This document shows, piece by piece, positions 61,932-64,000 of a stretch of DNA of 64,000 nucleotides. Source of the DNA: an uncultured Akkermansia sp. (lineage in GTDB: Bacteria > Verrucomicrobiota > Verrucomicrobiia > Verrucomicrobiales > Akkermansiaceae). Every line of letters starts with the position of its first letter. Position 1 is the first letter of the stretch. The notes below the pieces were generated by a model that was not told the DNA's origin, searched no databases, and worked only from the letters and a program-made list of their open reading frames with translations. Both the position numbers and the translations under genes were made by a program. The stretch spans positions 59,500 to 123,499 of the forward strand of contig CANQSS010000002.1 of NCBI GenBank assembly GCA_947626545.1. Reading direction: 5' to 3'.

Positions 61932-62876
61932 ATGAGTTCCCGCACGCTGCGCTCTGCCATGCTTGCCACGCTGATACCGGTGCTGGCGTCTTGGACATGC
62001 GGGGCGGTTGGCATTAGCGGGCAAACATCGGCAGAACGCCGAGGGGCAAGTTCTAACCGGGAAGTGCACTATTTTCGTCCCCCAACCCAGTCGCGCACGG
62101 TGAGCAAGGAAAAACTGCGCGAGCTGGCCATCAAGAACGGTCCCCTCCGTCCGCGCATCGACCAGAGCAAGCGCAAAAACTTTCCTGACCCCAAGAAATA
62201 CCCCACGCCATTTCGCCGCGGCGCTTTCCCTTGGCACTTCGATATCACCGCTACCTACTTCTTTATCGGAGAGCGTGCCACAGCGCGCAATCCTGTGCCC
62301 AACACAGCCAGCAGCTGGGACAGCGCTTGGGATGACAATTACGGCGGCTACGATGACCCCGACCCCAAAAAACGCGATCCCGTCACCTTCGCGCCGCTCG
62401 GCTTCCGCCCCCAGCTCAACCCTTTCTACGTGGCTCTGCCGTACAACGACATTGACCGCGGCGGTCCCAAGCCGGAGGCAGAGAGGGTCATCCCTTGGTA
62501 CCGGCGAGACAAGGAGGGTAAGTACGAGTCGGTCTGTCGAGGAAGCTGGGTGCAGATCTACTACAAAGGACGTTACTGCTTTGCCCAGTGGGAGGACTGC
62601 GGTCCTTTCGTGACCGATGATTGGGAGTACGTTTTCAAAGGCAAGCGCCCCAGAAATACACGGAACAACGGCGCCGGCATCGATATATCCCCCGCCGTAC
62701 GTGATTACTTGGGCATCCCCGGCGGCAGTGCTGTGGTGCATTGGCGCTTCGTCGATTTCTCTCTTGTCCCCGGCGGTCCCTGGGCGCGCTATGGCAAGGA
62801 TAACCCCTTCGTCAATCCCGCGCTCAAGGAAGCTATCCGCAAATACAGTATCAAATACAACATAAAAGCCAAATAA
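61932..62876 (+). CDS. Secreted hypothetical protein, possibly double-psi beta-barrel-like C-terminus
   Basis: Signal-like N-term; WVQIYYKGRYCFAQWEDCGPFVTDDWEYVF...NNGAGIDISPAVRDYLGI...WRFVD. Confidence 0.6.
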   Translation: MSSRTLRSAMLATLIPVLASWTCGAVGISGQTSAERRGASSNREVHYFRPPTQSRTVSKEKLRELAIKNGPLRPRIDQSKRKNFPDPKKYPTPFRRGAFPWHFDITATYFFIGERATARNPVPNTASSWDSAWDDNYGGYDDPDPKKRDPVTFAPLGFRPQLNPFYVALPYNDIDRGGPKPEAERVIPWYRRDKEGKYESVCRGSWVQIYYKGRYCFAQWEDCGPFVTDDWEYVFKGKRPRNTRNNGAGIDISPAVRDYLGIPGGSAVVHWRFVDFSLVPGGPWARYGKDNPFVNPALKEAIRKYSIKYNIKAK

Positions 62877-62891
62877 CCCCTGCCTGCAAAA

Positions 62892-63878
62892 ATGTTTGAT
62901 TCACTTATATTCGACTGGTCCGGTACGCTGTGCGATGATCTGACGCTCACCCTGCAGGCTACCAACTACGTCATCTCACAATACGGGCTGCCAGCACTGA
63001 ATCGCGATCAGTTCCGCGCGGAATTCCAACTTCCCTACCCGACCTATTATTCATGGAAAACACCGGGTATCCCCATCGAGGAGTTAGAAGATCACTACCG
63101 GCACATCCTAAACTCGCCGGAGGCAGAGCCCGTCACCGTTCTCCCTCATGCGCGAGAGTTCTTGGTCTACTGTCGGGCGTGCGGCATCCGCTGCTTCATT
63201 CTCTCCAGCATGGATTCTATCGCCTTTGATCGGCAAGCAAAGGAACTCGGCCTTTTTGACTACTTTGCGGGATTGCACACCGGCATCCTCAACAAGGAGG
63301 CTCACATTCACACCCTGCTTGCCCAGCACGGTCTCGATGCGCGTCAAACCGCTTTCATCGGCGATATGCAGCACGATATGGCGGCTGCCCACTGTGCCGG
63401 GGTCTGCGCTATCGGCGTGCTGACCGGCTACAACAACGCCGCCCAGCTCTGCGAGGCTGAACCCGATCTCGTCGTACCCCATCTCGGTGCTTTGCAGGCG
63501 CTCATGCAGCGCGGCAATTGCCACCCCTCTCGGGATACGGTCAAACTGCACACACTCTCCTTCACATGCCGCTTGGGGGTGCCGGAAAGTGAGCGCGCCA
63601 CGCCCCAGCCCGTGCAGGCGGATGTCACTTTCACTCCGGAGCTCCCCTTTGGCGAAATGGCCGATGACATCGCGAAAACCATCGACTACGACGCGCTTTC
63701 CCGCCGACTCATTGAACTAGCTCAAGTCGAGCCCACAGTTCTGCTGGAAACGCTCGCGCACAAGCTCGCCGTCTGCTGTGTGCGAGAGTTCGGCGCAACT
63801 GCCGCCACGGTGCAACTCCGCAAGTTCGTCCTCCCCAACACATCTGCCGTCTCTGCCACCGCCCACGCGCAAAGGTAA
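62892..63878 (+). CDS. Fusion: HAD-like phosphatase + dihydroneopterin aldolase (FolB-like)
   Basis: MFDSLIFDWSGTLCDDL...FILSSMDS...FIGDMQHDMAAA (HAD); then VKLHTLSFTCRLGVPESERATPQPVQADVTF...DDIAKTIDYDALSRRLIELAQVEPTVLLETLAHKLAVCCVREFGATAATVQLRKF (FolB). Confidence 0.8.
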   Translation: MFDSLIFDWSGTLCDDLTLTLQATNYVISQYGLPALNRDQFRAEFQLPYPTYYSWKTPGIPIEELEDHYRHILNSPEAEPVTVLPHAREFLVYCRACGIRCFILSSMDSIAFDRQAKELGLFDYFAGLHTGILNKEAHIHTLLAQHGLDARQTAFIGDMQHDMAAAHCAGVCAIGVLTGYNNAAQLCEAEPDLVVPHLGALQALMQRGNCHPSRDTVKLHTLSFTCRLGVPESERATPQPVQADVTFTPELPFGEMADDIAKTIDYDALSRRLIELAQVEPTVLLETLAHKLAVCCVREFGATAATVQLRKFVLPNTSAVSATAHAQR

Positions 63879-63910
63879 AAAAGCACTTTCTAATACGTTT
63901 GCCGTGAAGG

Positions 63911-64000
63911 ATCGAGTAGGAGACTTTCGCCCCCTCTCACACCACCGTACGTGCCTTTTATGGCATACGGCGGTTTCCTAACCTTTGCAGACAACGCTCT
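63911..64000 (-). mobile_element. Group II intron 3' end (domains V and VI), rest of intron outside window
   Basis: Minus strand ACCGCCGTATGCC-ATAAAA-GGCACGTACGGTGGT (DV-like hairpin with 2-nt bulge) followed by GAGAGGGGGC-GAAA-GTCTCCT-A-CTCGAT (DVI-like with GNRA loop, bulged A, 3' end AT). Confidence 0.78.

Overview
The window is a gene-dense bacterial chromosome segment. I infer Verrucomicrobiota (Akkermansiaceae-like) from the MKLHLP-type autotransporters and overall gene content; this was not tested by any search. Housekeeping content: metal ABC transporter genes, an RpiB-GlyA fusion, skp-lpxD-rppH-trmO, lolD-panC, polyprenyl synthase-cysE, a sua5-SCP2like-ADH-ALDH operon, nagA, nuoB-nuoC, comEC, and a complete his operon with a HisD-HisC fusion and bifunctional HisB and HisIE. 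There are two autotransporters, one of 4336 aa. Three tRNAs are present (Ser-CGA, Val-CAC, Glu-TTC), and a group II intron 3' end lies at the right edge. Main discovery candidates: (1) At 30.5-33.7 kb a Type IIG/MmeI-like restriction-methyltransferase gene is split into two opposed halves. The breakpoints carry a perfect 15-bp inverted repeat inside coding sequence. Flipping the ~0.93 kb between the repeats restores one in-frame 933-codon ORF, so this looks like an intragenic invertible ON/OFF switch. (2) A mosaic family of dispersed elements fills most long intergenic gaps. Each has ~75-80 bp terminal inverted repeats, opposed heptamer arrays (ATTTACG)n / (CGTAAAT)n, and a GC-rich hairpin whose stem covaries between copies. 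(3) Many genes share a TTGACA-N16/17-TATRNT-N6-10-ATG layout, implying widespread leaderless or near-leaderless transcription. (4) nadB is truncated exactly at a repeat remnant. Other candidates include a lipoyl-less degenerate E2 protein, a likely pseudokinase, a HAD-FolB fusion and a possible leaderless His-rich leader peptide. All calls are from reading the sequence only; no homology search was run.
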